DNA from: Lampris incognitus
Taxonomy: Eukaryota > Chordata > Actinopteri > Lampriformes > Lampridae
Assembly: GCF_029633865.1 (NCBI RefSeq)
Contig: NC_079224.1
Span: forward strand, 16,623,890 to 16,687,889
DNA: 64,000 nt
Direction: 5' to 3'
Shown: positions 34,901-46,629 of the stretch, in pieces
Position numbering within the stretch: the stretch's first letter is position 1
Layout: the number at the start of each line of letters is the position of its first letter
Position numbers and translations under genes: made by a program
Notes under the pieces: generated by a model
What the model was told of the DNA's origin: nothing
The model's input: only the letters and a program-made list of their open reading frames with translations
Databases searched by the model: none

Positions 34901-37900
34901 CTAAAAAAAAAGTAGAAAATAATATCTATCCTCTCTTGCAAACAAAATAAATTATTTTGAATAATGCCGTGTGAAAAGTAGAACATAATAACTCACATCT
35001 CTTATAAACAAAATAACTTATTTTAAATAATGCCATGAGCAGAAATGTCAGTGCAACACAACTGATTAAGAGCAAGAGAAGGGCTTGGACAGGGCACCTC
35101 CAATGGATCAGCAGGCTGTGTATCCTGTGTGCTCATAGTGTTGTAGATGCGAATCTGACTCATGACTGCTGTTGCATGTGATCTGTCCTGTTACTCCACT
35201 CTATGCACTAGTAGATATTTTACTCTAGGTTCTTACTAAGAAACACTAGCATGTTTACCTTTTCAGGTTTCAGACAGGATCTGAAGCATGTAACAGTGTT
35301 TCCTCCTGAACTGAAAACCCACTCGGATGGGGAGCTAGTGGCTGGTATGCATAGGTACTTTTTTGCCACCTTGCTTAGAGTGGGAAAGTGTACGTGATGC
35401 TTTCTCCATCATTCCAGTGGATTTTCCTCACTATCCAGCATGGCAGACACCAAGTAGCTGCTCAGCTCTGCTTCTACTGTTTGCTGAAGTGACACAGTGG
35501 GTGCGGTTGAAGGGGTTGCCTCACTTCCTTTGAAAAAACTTCCTAATGACCTCCTTGGCTTCTTTGGTTCTGATGAAGACGTAGATGGCTCTGTGCTCTC
35601 TGGGGTACTTTCCCTGTGGATTGCAGCTGCTGACTCCATCATTTCTGTTTTCACTTTTTCCTGACTGATGAGGACACGGTGTGCAGAAATGTATGCCGTT
35701 TTAAATCTGGGATCAACAAAACTGGCTGTGTTCAGTAGCTCTTCTCTGATGGGTTCTGAGAACTTCTCCTTGAGGTTACTCAAGGATGCGAGTTTTGATT
35801 GTTTTAGTCAGCTCCATGTCATCTTCCTCCCCAGCCAGCACTCGTGAATGGGGGATGTGTAGGACAGGCCTCACAAATGAAATGGTCACATACTCTTCTC
35901 CTGACATGGCATCTGTGAGCTCCATCAATGAGGAGAGGGCTCTGTTGACAGCCTCTAAGACATCCGGGTCAGCCCAAGATGGAACAAGGTGCCTTGATTT
36001 CTTAACATCAGCGAGGACCTGTGTGGTAGCTTTCTTTTGCTCAAGGACCCTTGCAGTCATCATTTGCATTGATCCCCATCTGGTGGCACATGCAGTTTTC
36101 AACTTGTGTTGTGGCAGGTTCAGCTCATGTTGTACCTTCACAAGCGCCTTCTTCTTTTTCCTATAGGAAAAAGCACTGACAATCTTTTTGCACACCCTCA
36201 TTGCCCATTCCACACATTGATCTTTTATTGCATTTTCTGAAATACACACGCATGAAAAGATGAATTATTATTCACATATACCTGAAGATTTTACAAACTG
36301 TATAGCTTAAGCAAAATTAATAGATGAGAAATCTCTTAATTCTAAGCTACTTAAATAATATCAGATTAATAACGCACCTCTAGAGTAATTTTTATTTCTA
36401 CTTTAATGATGACTCAATGTAGCGTTTTGTTACATTGTACTGTGAATTTAACATTGTAACATTGTAATATGAAGCACATTGTAACATTAAGAAAAGTGCT
36501 GTATGAATAGTTTATTATTGTTGTCACAGTATTTATTTAAAGTGTGCTAAAAGATAGCTCTAGCTCAACTCTAGCATTGTGCCTGTTCAGCTGATGTGCC
36601 ACCTACTGATTGTCAGGTGCAAACTGTCCAAAACATTGCTCCCATGTCCATCCATTGAGCGGTGTAGCTTTGATGACATCGGTGCCTCTGTTTGTCGTAA
36701 TGGCCACGAGGTTCTCTTCCGCGAGATCCCATGCAGAAAAGCATATATTTCAGGCCCTGTGCAATATTTTCTGACGTGTGATCGTCTGGAAAACATACCG
36801 TCCCAAGGCATCTGTTGCGCAGGTTCCATTCATCATCAATGTAGTGCAACGTAAAGCTCCAGTATGGCTCCATTGTTCTACCAGACCAGAGATCAGACGT
36901 GACTGCAAAGTACAGAACCGATTTTAGTTCAGCAGCTACCTTCTCATGACATGTTTTGTACATGTTGGGCACCACTGTTTGGGAAACATATTTTCGCGAT
37001 GGCACAGCGCATCTTTTGTCGAGGGTTTTAAGGAGATGTTTAAACCCACTATGTTCTGTGGGAGCCATATCCTTCGCACTGTCATGTGCAATGGCATCAG
37101 TTATTTCTTTCCATCTTCTTGAATCCTTTGCATATCGTGTGGCATTTGTAAATGCTTGTGTTAGTGACAGCTGCTTTGTGGAAGCACTTTGGCGTTTGTC
37201 GGTCTCTCTTTTTTTGAGCCATGCACTCTTCATATTCGGTCATGTGATTGTGTTCCAAGTGATTAAACAAATTTTGGTGTTACCTTTGGTCACTAAAATT
37301 GGTTTTTCCGCAGTGTTTACATTTGACTTCTTTTTGTTCTGTGTCGTCTTCACTGAAGCCAAAATGTGTCTAAACGACAGACACGGCGTTCTTTTTAGGT
37401 ATACTAAGCTGCTCAGGTTGAGACCTATTTGTTGGCTCCGTGTTAGCGCTTGTGTCATCCATTCCGCCCGCTTTGAGTGAACTCAGACAAACGTTAGTTG
37501 GACGGGGCGGAGGCATGTGACTGAACACGACGTATTTTTTTAAAGGGACAATTCACGAACGCACGCATTGAGGAAATTATTAACAGAATTAATCAACATG
37601 AGCAAGATTAAGTTGGTCAGAGGTTCTTAATGTCAGTACATTTTCGGTTAATTGCCCAGCCCTACTACAAAGGTTCAAGTTATCTGGTCCAGATTCTTAT
37701 TTTTTTACATGCTTATTTAACCAGGTGAGTTTATTGAGAACTTAGTTATCTACACTGTGTAAGCCTAATTCAAAGTTTATGTACATTATTTGTCAGAATC
37801 ACGTCTGCCTTATCCAACTATAATCTAAGATGCTGGCTACACTTATTAATACAATTTATTTAACTTGTCGATCATGTGCATAACATCTCAGTGATGTTCT

Positions 37901-40017
37901 CAGCTGACACATGGAGATCCAGCAAGGGCTCTGCACCTTCTGGGTTATAAACAAGATTTGTAAACCATATCTTCACAGTATCGACTACAAGATCAGGGTG
38001 GAGCAGCTGTACATTGGTCAATTTTACATATTTGAAAGTATACTACCTCAAAATTACTGGTAGTCTTTTGCCAAATGAACCACAAAGATGTAGGTATTGC
38101 CAAGACAGACAAAGGCATACGAATGAGGTCTTACTTAGATGAAAATAAGTGGTCCCCAAAAGTAAACAAGTTATTTAGCATAGTTTTTGTCGTTTATGTT
38201 GTGTTAATCTGGTGGCATAGTGGTTAATGCGGTCGCCTCACAGCAAGAAGGGCCTGGGTTCGAGCCCCGGGGTAGTCCAACCTTGGGGGTCATCCTCTGT
38301 GTGGAGTTTGCATGTTCTCCCCGTGTCTGCGTGGGTTTCCTTCGGGTGCTAGTTTCCTCCCACAGTCCAAAGACATGTAGGTCAGGTGAATCGGCCGTAC
38401 TAAATTGTCCCTAGGTGTGTGTGTGTGTGTGTGTGTGTGCGCATGTGTGTGTGGGCCCTGTGATGGCCTGGCGGCCTGTCCAGGGTGTCTCCCCGCCTGG
38501 CGCCCAATGACTGCTGGGATAAGCTCCAGCATCCCCATGACCCTGAGAGCAGGATAAGCGATTCAGATAGTGGATGGATTTTGTGTGAATCTGAAGTTAA
38601 AAAATAAATAAATAACAAAATAAACAATTTGAGTGCCCATGACTCTCATAAACAGTTTCACCTGAAAGATAGTTTTTTTCTTTCTTTTTTTTTTTTTTTG
38701 GTAGAAGTGCACCATTGGGATATTTGAGAATAGTACGATTTATTTTGCTGGAACAGACAGTGATCAGAAAACAGTGTCTCCTGCTTCCTGCAGGTACTGC
38801 TCAATGTTAACTGTCCTGCACACTTTGAGGACTTTGTCCCACTTTTCTCTCCTGAGAGGGCATAGAATATCTGAGGGAGAGACAAAATACTCTGAGCTTT
38901 ACAGCACAGTTGTTAAAGAGGGAAACGGCATTCTGCTTCAGGTTTGGTTGCGTATTATCTGCAGCATGCAGTGGATACTCAACAGCGTGTTGAAATAGTT
39001 GGAAGGTTTACTCGGACTTTTCCCTCATTGATAAAACTGCAAAAGCTCATTAACTGAGATTTCTGCAAATGGAGCATCACATGGAGGGAAACTAGTAAAT
39101 GTAAGTATGAGTGGGGGATACAGATAAAATCCTCAATCAAGGTTATGTACTTTTACATTGCGATATCAACATATAGTTATATGGTATAATTTTTGAAACG
39201 AAAAAAAAAACAATAAAAATGTTTATGAATATAATAACTGGACGGGCATGTAGGTTTTTGGCTAATCCAGCAAATTAGATATTTTACAGATTAAGCTACT
39301 TCATTACATTGATGCAAAAATCATATTAAAATCAAGTACTGCTATATAGTAGTCCTGTTTATTAGTTTTGCAATATTGCTTACAGTTGCCCTATACAAGT
39401 ATTAAAAAGAGAATGCAGTATATATGGTAACTAATTGAACATTTTTAAGTTTCAATGACCTTTCCAGTTGAAAGCATTGCGGAGTTTTGAGTGACCAAAG
39501 TTTTGAGTATAATAATAGTAAAAACACGAATGTGCTAGTTCTCAGATAGCCTGGTGCTAGTCTATAAAGAAATACTAAAATCTGTTAAATTAATGTGCAA
39601 AACTTGCTGAGTTTACGGACGTTTGTAGCCTTTCTTGGGGGGGGGGGTAATATTCACCCACAATAGCCCTTGGATATTTTAAGTGTATGTCATAAATGCA
39701 TCAGCTAACTGGAGCCCACCAGGTCTCAGTCATTGATTGCTTGTTTCTTTTCACTCTTCAGGCACAGAAAGGACCACCATCATCATAATCCATCATGCCA
39801 CAGTCAGAGTGGAGCCAGACCCCATGACAGCCATTCAAGGGGGGATGCAAAGGCCGAGCACCTCCCCTCCTCCCCCCGTCGTCGCCGGCAGCGGCATGAC
39901 ACAGACTCCTCCAACAGGGGGTCCCCTGACCCCCGTGATCGTCCCCGCCACAAGATGGCTCCCGCTGCTGCCACACAAAGGCACAGGCGGCGCCACGACA
40001 CAGACTCGGACAGCTAA
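19497..40017 (+). CDS. mmtag2: Multiple myeloma tumour-associated protein 2 homologue (C1orf35), 8 exons, 303 aa
   Basis: Exons: 19497-19593, 23654-23804, 23898-23943, 24042-24124, 27554-27626, 28097-28176, 28645-28770 and 39762-40017, all GT/AG with consistent phases (912 nt). The start [20 protein letters not shown] and the following [20 protein letters not shown] match the vertebrate family closely. The middle has [28 protein letters not shown] and a very Lys-rich coiled segment (about residues 178-210). The last exon is a His/Arg/Ser-rich tail with HDTDSS and HDTDSDS repeats, SR-like. Human protein is 263 aa, so the tail is longer here. The function is poorly known; the basic, SR-like composition suggests nuclear RNA-related work, which is inference. 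Intron 7 is 11 kb and packed with transposons. Confidence 0.93.
20578..20988 (-). repeat. tRNA-headed SINE in mmtag2 intron 1
   Basis: A 12-bp duplication (ATTACAATATTA at 20566-20577, ATTACAATACTA at 20989-21000, one mismatch) flanks it. It contains an internal duplicate of the 'cccaaggttgga' block and a (CA)n tract at 20707-20743. A Tc1-like element sits a few bases to its right. Confidence 0.88.
21005..22224 (+). mobile_element. Tc1-like element copy 2 (DD36E), 1220 bp
   Basis: TA at 21003-21004 and 22225-22226, with the same ends as copies 1 and 3. It lies in mmtag2 intron 1. Confidence 0.95.
21152..22190 (+). pseudogene. Tc1-like transposase with a stop and a frameshift
   Basis: Collinear with the intact copy up to WSDES. 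The next Arg codon is TGA (21623-21625). Later a one-base insertion near 21920 (atcatcttcagactgg instead of atcatctcagactgg) shifts the frame after the second catalytic Asp, and one G is missing near 22175. Two or three lesions make it inactive. Confidence 0.92.
23181..23398. repeat. Tandem duplication of a 109-bp unit
   Basis: The block starting ATGATTATGTAAGTAATGAG at 23181 recurs at 23290, nearly identical, through 'gaattgtggggaagcac'. It lies in mmtag2 intron 1 and looks like a recent local duplication. Confidence 0.9.
24495..25214. mobile_element. Possible hAT-type MITE carrying a SINE
   Basis: The left end reads CAATGCACTGATACC and the right end GATGCATCCCTA, consistent with worn hAT ends of the 'TAGGGATGCA' type. 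Flanks CTTTAAAAG and GTTAAAGA are only partly alike. The SINE at 24669-25010 lies within it. Borders are uncertain. In mmtag2 intron 4. Confidence 0.4.
24669..25010 (+). repeat. tRNA-headed SINE, second subfamily
   Basis: Same head as the other SINEs (GGTGGCCCAGTGGCTAGCGC, GGGTTCGAACCCC), but its 3' part is different: CCCCTGAGCAAGGCAATGGA, then GATGGATTAAATGCAG and a tail CAATGACAAAAATAAAGTGG. The shared head with a different tail shows two SINE subfamilies. Confidence 0.8.
25836..25927 (+). repeat. (TG)46 microsatellite
   Basis: An uninterrupted 92-bp alternating TG tract at the left edge of the 1.1-kb repeat, within mmtag2 intron 4. Confidence 0.95.
25945..27010 (+). repeat. About 1.1-kb dispersed repeat, copy 1
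   Basis: This copy and 32600-33770 (inverted) share long blocks: GTGATTGAAAACCTTCGAAA, TTGATCATATTTCGCAAGCC, TGGAGGAACACTGGATGAAC and GAGTGGTTTGTCGCCAAGAT. It encodes nothing recognisable. Likely a non-autonomous DNA transposon, but no terminal repeats or target duplication were found. Confidence 0.7.
27139..27179. repeat. Perfect 19-bp hairpin
   Basis: TTTATCAATGTCATCTAGT, loop GAA, then its exact complement. Lies in mmtag2 intron 4, about 375 bp before exon 5. Confidence 0.85.
28771..29571. other. mmtag2 intron 7, 5' part
   Basis: AT-rich intron sequence with a poly-T run near 29000; no repeat family or exon recognised. Confidence 0.4.
29572..30955 (+). mobile_element. RTE-type LINE, 5'-truncated and decayed
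   Basis: After a leader block (TTTTACGCCAGATGCCCTTC), reverse transcriptase segments follow in order: [74 protein letters not shown] (catalytic FADD intact), [14 protein letters not shown], the thumb region with [15 protein letters not shown], and the C-terminal [20 protein letters not shown]. The frame is broken by a TAA after SKVEVG (about 30100), shifts near 30290-30330, and a TAG near 30628. Internal deletion removed the leader/RT junction near 29685. It is in the sense orientation in mmtag2 intron 7. Confidence 0.88.
30956..31614. other. mmtag2 intron 7 spacer
   Basis: No repeat or exon recognised; A/T-rich. Confidence 0.4.
31615..32264. mobile_element. Possible non-autonomous DNA transposon, about 650 bp
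   Basis: Ends TAGGGTTGGGCCAATG and, inverted, TAGAGTTGGGTCGGTT form imperfect terminal inverted repeats, each followed by matching GGACCGG / CCGGGCC-type blocks. No clean target duplication is visible and no coding remains. Confidence 0.45.
32600..33770 (-). repeat. About 1.1-kb dispersed repeat, copy 2 (inverted relative to copy 1)
   Basis: Pairs with 25945-27010 across 5.6 kb that includes mmtag2 exons 5-7. A 205-bp MITE interrupts it at 33438-33642. Confidence 0.7.
33438..33642. mobile_element. Palindromic hAT-type MITE, 205 bp
   Basis: Nearly the whole element is inverted repeat: CAGGGGTAGGCAGTCTTATC at the left and its near complement GATAAGACTGCCCACCCCTG at the right, with GTGTGGGTGCAGG and CAACCAAGCAGTTACACACC inside both arms. 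CAGGGG ends are hAT-like. The host repeat on the two sides has lost a few bases, so no 8-bp duplication is visible. Confidence 0.8.
33771..35200. other. mmtag2 intron 7, unassigned
   Basis: No coding or clear repeat border. 34175 onward (TAGGGTTGTGCATATGACAC) resembles a worn hAT end and may be the far end of the ZBED-type hAT, but this is not proven. Confidence 0.3.
35225..37470 (-). pseudogene. ZBED-type hAT transposase, near full-length but broken
   Basis: From the 5' side (right): a frameshifted BED finger at about 37240-37400 ([21 protein letters not shown]). Then ALTQAF-like [60 protein letters not shown] (first catalytic region), a shifted stretch at about 36600-36680, [38 protein letters not shown], and [20 protein letters not shown]. 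After ENPLE a TGA replaces the expected Trp, but the hATC dimerisation block [20 protein letters not shown] continues to about 35225. At least three frame lesions. The right end of the element is near 37670 (CCCAGCCCTA). Confidence 0.85.
37680..38198. other. mmtag2 intron 7 spacer
   Basis: No feature recognised. Confidence 0.35.
38211..38580 (+). repeat. tRNA-headed SINE in mmtag2 intron 7
   Basis: Duplication TTGTGTTAATCT (38199-38210) and TTGTGTGAATCT (38581-38592), one mismatch. The B box GGGTTCGAGCCCC is well kept. An internal (GT)n tract lies at 38415-38440. Confidence 0.9.
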
Positions 40018-40800
40018 TGCCCTCCCCCACCCCCTCAATCAGACTGAGTGCCCAGCAGCAGCCTTACTGGCTTCTAAGACCTCATTTTACCCCGGACACC
40101 CCATCGGACTATGAATGGAAATGGCTTCTTTTGCGCCACCAGCAGGGTTTGGACATGTTTTAGTGACTCTGTTGCTTTAGTTTTTTGGGGTTTTTTTTTT
40201 TTTCTTATGGCTCATGTTCTTATTACAGCAAATATTTTGTCAGACAAAGGGTAGATGGCCTCTTTATATGGCCGAATACCGTTAGGACCGCCACACACAA
40301 ACCAAGCTGATGGACCAGCCGGAGAGAGGGCCAGACAAAGCCACCCTGTAAAGGACCCAAGACTCCTACCCCCTCCTCTTCCACAGCTACCATACTCTCC
40401 TGCCATGTTATACAGGCTTGGCTGCATTAACCATAGCAGCCTAATCAACCTGAAAGAACGTCGTCTTAGATTGCCCTCCCCGAACCCCACCCCCCCTTCC
40501 AAATCTGATGCCAATGCATGCACATACCTAACAACATGGAGGGTGAGCAGTTAACATTTATCACCGTTTTAAAATGACCGTTAGGTGGTTTCTACCACCT
40601 TGGAACAGCCCATTTCTCTCCAGGTCAAGGGGTGACAGCCTCTGCAGGAGGGTGCAATGACACCAATTTCGAGGTCCATTGTCAGATTATATCATTGCTT
40701 CAGCTGAGATCCAAACCTTAGTTTACTCTTTTCAAAGGTGCAATGGAAATGGCACTAGTTTATTTCCCCTCGGGGATGAATAAAGTATTCTGATTTAAAT
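40018..40800 (+). terminator. mmtag2: mmtag2 3' UTR and polyadenylation signal
   Basis: The 3' UTR runs from the TAA at 40015-40017 to an AATAAA at 40779-40784 (GATGAATAAAGTATTC). The last part (TTCCCCTCGGGGATGAATAAAG) resembles a common fish retroposon end, so the poly(A) signal may have been supplied by a repeat. Confidence 0.5.
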
Positions 40801-42079
40801 TGCATTCTTTTATGTTTTTTATACATACTGAGGAAAAAGGGACAACCAACATTTTGTCAACATAACATTCAGAAATTAATTTATTTTCATACAGTGAAGC
40901 AATGAATACAAGTTAAAAGGCAGGTCCATTTCATTCAGTTGCTTTAATTACAGTGCTGCTTCTCACAAAAGCTAAACTAACCTTAACATTTAAAAGAAAC
41001 TGACAATTTGCTAAAAGATCAGTTTTCAACAAATACTTAGGCATTTACCAATCTGCACAACTAATACAATTCAAAATCATTAGTTAAGTAACACACACAC
41101 ACACCTTTTTATAAGTATGAACATTGGAGGCAACATGTTTTCTATGAGAAGGCTTAAGTATGGCTTCTTGTTTTCCCCAAGGACAGCACGTGCAGCAAAC
41201 AAATACATAGAAGTACACTTAACACATTTAACTCAAACTGATTTTGTATTGCCATCAAAATGTCTCCTCCCAAATTTATGTAAATCAGTTCTTGAATAAA
41301 AATGCTGGTCTTTTTTGACGGAGCCTATTGCAGGGACATGAGGGACTTTGTAGTGCGCAGCTGCATTTGGTTACTATTGCATCGTCCAGTACACATTAGG
41401 TTACAGTACATGGCCGTTAAACACTCCACCTAAGGAGTAATAGTTCTCATACAGCCTAATTATGTAAACAATCATTTAACTAGTCCCATGTAGACAATCA
41501 TTTGCATATCTGGTAAGCGTTAAAACTCCACAGCATGCAATTTTGCTGATCTGGGTATACCACAAAGGCAGAGGATGATTACCTGAGACAGTCTACAACT
41601 GTTAAATGCTAACTGAATAGTTAGCCTCTCTGCGTAAAGCAGATGAGAGATCATGACAGCATTTTAATGCCGTATCAATTCCAGCTAACAATTGACATAC
41701 AAAATAATGCTGTTTAAGTGTTCAGAGAAGTTCTTGACTGAGTGAGTAATCTCACAGTACAAGTAACAACTAGTTAATGCCAGTGTTTGTTAAATTCAGA
41801 GGCTGGATACTGGTGACCTTTGAAGAAGCTGTAAGCAGTGCAGTTTCTAATCCATTTATAGATAATTATGCTCCCTAATGAAACATTCCTTACAGTACAT
41901 GTTAAATGTTTATATACAAGCAGGTAATTTATTAGATTGCAATGAGGTGACAGAACCTGTGTTAGTCAATACATCTGTATCCTTTGCCTCCCTTTGCCAA
42001 TAAGTACGGATGCCCAAATGCCAAGAAAATAACCAGATGTTTAAATATCTTTATGCATGCTCAGTCCAGGTAAGAAAAT
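40801..42079. other. Between mmtag2 and arf1, mostly arf1 3' UTR
   Basis: arf1 is read leftward and stops at 42379, so a long AT-rich 3' UTR probably extends into this stretch. No other gene or repeat recognised. Confidence 0.35.
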
Positions 42080-42143
42080 CAAAGAAAGTTGAATCAGTTC
42101 ATCTGGACATGTTTATCCAGACAAAGTGATTCAACTTTCTTTG
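42080..42143. repeat. Hairpin related to the one at 11.5 kb
   Basis: 16-bp perfect arms CAAAGAAAGTTGAATC (42080-42095) and GATTCAACTTTCTTTG (42128-42143), with a smaller inner stem. Shares the AGTTGAATCA core with the 11519-11626 element. It falls in the likely arf1 3' UTR. Confidence 0.7.
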
Positions 42144-42378
42144 AACCAGATGTTTAGTAAGTATGCAATAAGATTTCTTATAACCAAATGTATTTACATT
42201 AAATAAGACAACAGTTTTACAAGAATAGATTATTCCCCCTCTCCTGTATGTGCTGCAGTTAGAGATGAAGGCACCTTCCAGTACTTCTTTTGATAAAGTA
42301 GCTCACTTTGCAACTCCAGAAAAGTAGAAATCAAGGGTAAAGTGTCAGTAGAGTATATTAGTTGATGATAGCAGGTTA

Positions 42379-44663
<2,285 letters not shown>

Positions 44664-44687
44664 TTAAAACGAACTTGGAATGGAAAC

Positions 44688-45560
44688 CTGGGAGGAAAAC
44701 ACATCAACCATTTCAACCTGATCCAATATACAGCGTTCAAACAATGATGATACACTTTTGTAGCATGGACGCATCTGAGAGATGAAAACCAGCATCCTAA
44801 TCTGAGGAAGGAAGGGGGAACTTTTGTCTGTTTTCAGAGGTTGAAGCTGTTAAGGAGCAGTTGTTCCCTAAACTATTTAATTCAAGTATAATAACTTAAC
44901 TGCCCAGCAGAAGAGTGCCCTGGCTGCCGGTTTACTTTCAGTTACATTCACTACGAACTCAAAGCAAGCGTTAGCTCTTGATGCGGCAGCTCGACATACT
45001 CATAGTAGCTAACACCGGCTAGCTGCTAGACTCTGTTCACGCTGACGCTGACTTACCAGTGTACATAAACTTTGAATTATAACTGCTAAAGACTGATGCT
45101 TGGTAACCTAAGAAACATGCGTATCGTGTTGGTGAAAGTGCACAGAAGTGATAAAGTCACAGCGCAGCGAAAGGAAATTTCAGTAAACAGTATAGTTAGC
45201 AGCTAATGCTAACGTGGGCTCCTCCTCAGTGACAGCAACCAACCTTCTCAACCGCTATCACAGAAAGCAGATCTACTTCAACAGAAACATTAATAGTTAG
45301 TCTTACGTGTGTTGGGGGAAATGAGGACAGCGGCTAGTTTAAAAGGGCTTTTACTCTCTGTTGTTATGCTCCTCTTCGGGGCGTTTCCTTCCTCGGGAAA
45401 ATGGCGATCTGACACGTCAGAGAGGAAACTCCTGTGTTTGAGCACGGTGTTGTTCCTCATGGCCGGGAGGAGAACAGCACAGGATACGTACGGTCTGCCG
45501 GCTCACTCCTCCAGAGTACCAAGTAAATCATTATGCCAGTATATCAAATAATTATAACAT
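44688..45560 (-). promoter_or_regulatory. arf1: arf1 5' UTR intron and promoter
   Basis: The coding exon 1 is preceded on the minus strand by an acceptor at 44688-44690, so a non-coding first exon lies to the right, probably within about 45000-45310. CpG-richer sequence with GC boxes continues to about 45500. A plus-strand frame at 45309-45551 is likely a chance by-product of this sequence. Confidence 0.45.
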
Positions 45561-45782
45561 ATTTTGAAGTATTCTATGCCTGATCAAGTAAATTATATAT
45601 CACTACAGGCGATACTATAATGTACTTTGACAATTTAAATGATACACAGTTCGGTGTTTTGCGTTGAGTTCAGTGAGTCCAACGTTAGATAAGATTATAA
45701 CGTTTCGAGTAATTTACTAATTTGCCAAATTCTTAATCGAATTTATTTCTATTTTATTACCAATTCGTTTTTTTTCAGTCAT

Positions 45783-45990
45783 TCATCCGTGCGCGTGTGT
45801 GTGAGCGCGCACAAACAAGTGAGGTCCGATTCTTGACAGCACACCTTTCTTGTGAGGTTGGTTTGTGAGGACATTTTGGCTGATCCTCCCTTCTTCAAGG
45901 GTTAGGGTTAGAATTAAGATTAGGTTAAAGTTGGGGAAAGGGTTAAATTTAGGCATGCAGTTGTAGTGGTTAAGGTTAAGCATTATAGGG
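45783..45990 (-). repeat. Degenerate GGGTTAGGGTTAG-like repeat
   Basis: Contains AAGGGTTAGGGTTAGAATTA, GGGTTAAATTTAGGCATGCA and TAGTGGTTAAGGTTAAGC next to a GT-rich stretch. The same order of blocks is present in the opposite orientation at 58680-58915, so it is a dispersed repeat. Confidence 0.65.
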
Positions 45991-46002
45991 AATTAATATA
46001 AT

Positions 46003-46321
46003 TGTAAACTACTAATAAGACACGTTAGCCCCTAGCTAACGGGTCTGACCCTTTAGCCGAGCGGTTGGCGATGTCGCCTTGTGGTGCAGTACACGCCGTA
46101 TCGAATCCCGCACCGGGCAAGAAAATAACCGGTTACGTTGATGGCAGCGGTGGGGTTCGAACCCACGCCATCGAAATGACTGGAAATGTAACCAGTTACT
46201 TTCTTGCCCGGTGCGGGATTCGATACGGGGTGTACTGCACCACAAGGCGACATCGCCAACCGCTCGGCTAAAGGGCTAGACCCGTTAGCTAGGGACTAAC
46301 GTGTCTTATTAGTAGTTTACA
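46003..46321. mobile_element. TRIM-B2: palindromic TRIM with inverted LTRs
   Basis: The duplication TAAT (45999-46002 and 46322-46325) frames a 319-bp insertion. The left LTR (46003-46137, TGTAAACTACT...GGTTACG, 135 bp) and right LTR (46187-46321, 135 bp) are in opposite orientation, so the element can fold into a long hairpin. The left LTR carries A-box-like TAGCCGAGCGG and B-box-like TATCGAATCCC, 44 nt apart. The 49-bp spacer (46138-46186) begins with the expected PBS (TGATGGCAGCGGTGGGG) but continues through TTCGAACCCACGCC and CGAAATGACTGGA, which parallels the complement of tRNA-Leu through the T arm, variable arm and anticodon stem side. Confidence 0.85.
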
Positions 46322-46625
46322 TAATCAATGAGGTTGTGGTGGACACGTATTGGGGATAGAATTCACCCCAGGAACTAAGGGTTAAGTCAGGGTTGCCCTG
46401 GCAGGTTAACGCAGGGTTAAGTTATGGTTGTCCAGCCAGTTTTCTGGTTATTCTTGCCACCTCCGCTCAGTCGAGCTGTGGGTTTGGTTTGTCTCGCTGA
46501 TTTACCGTTAATTAACGAAAGTTGCCTACACGGCTAAAGTGTGAACCTACGGTCTTCTCCGTTCCTTCGGCTCTACACTGGTGACCCCGACGTCGGTTTT
46601 CGGATACGTTTTCTGAAACCACACA
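46322..46625 (+). other. Retroelement 5' region before the gag frame
   Basis: TGGTGACCCCGACGTCGG at about 46579-46596 looks like a PBS directly upstream of the gag start, so part of the sequence before it is probably the 5' LTR. No matching 3' LTR was found. Confidence 0.45.
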
Positions 46626-46629
46626 CATT

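Noticed and set aside
35409-37233. Domesticated ZBED host gene
   Set aside because: Several frameshifts and a nonsense codon interrupt it.
45309-45551. Small secreted protein gene on the plus strand
   Set aside because: Hydrophobic start, but it overlaps the arf1 promoter region, has no splice or homology support.
45900-45990. Interstitial telomeric sequence from a chromosome fusion
   Set aside because: Units are irregular and the same mixed order recurs at 58.7 kb, so it is a dispersed repeat.
46003-46321. A functional tRNA-Leu or tRNA-Ser gene
   Set aside because: The tRNA-like part lacks matching acceptor arms, and the central leucine-tRNA-like block is only the 3' half in antisense.
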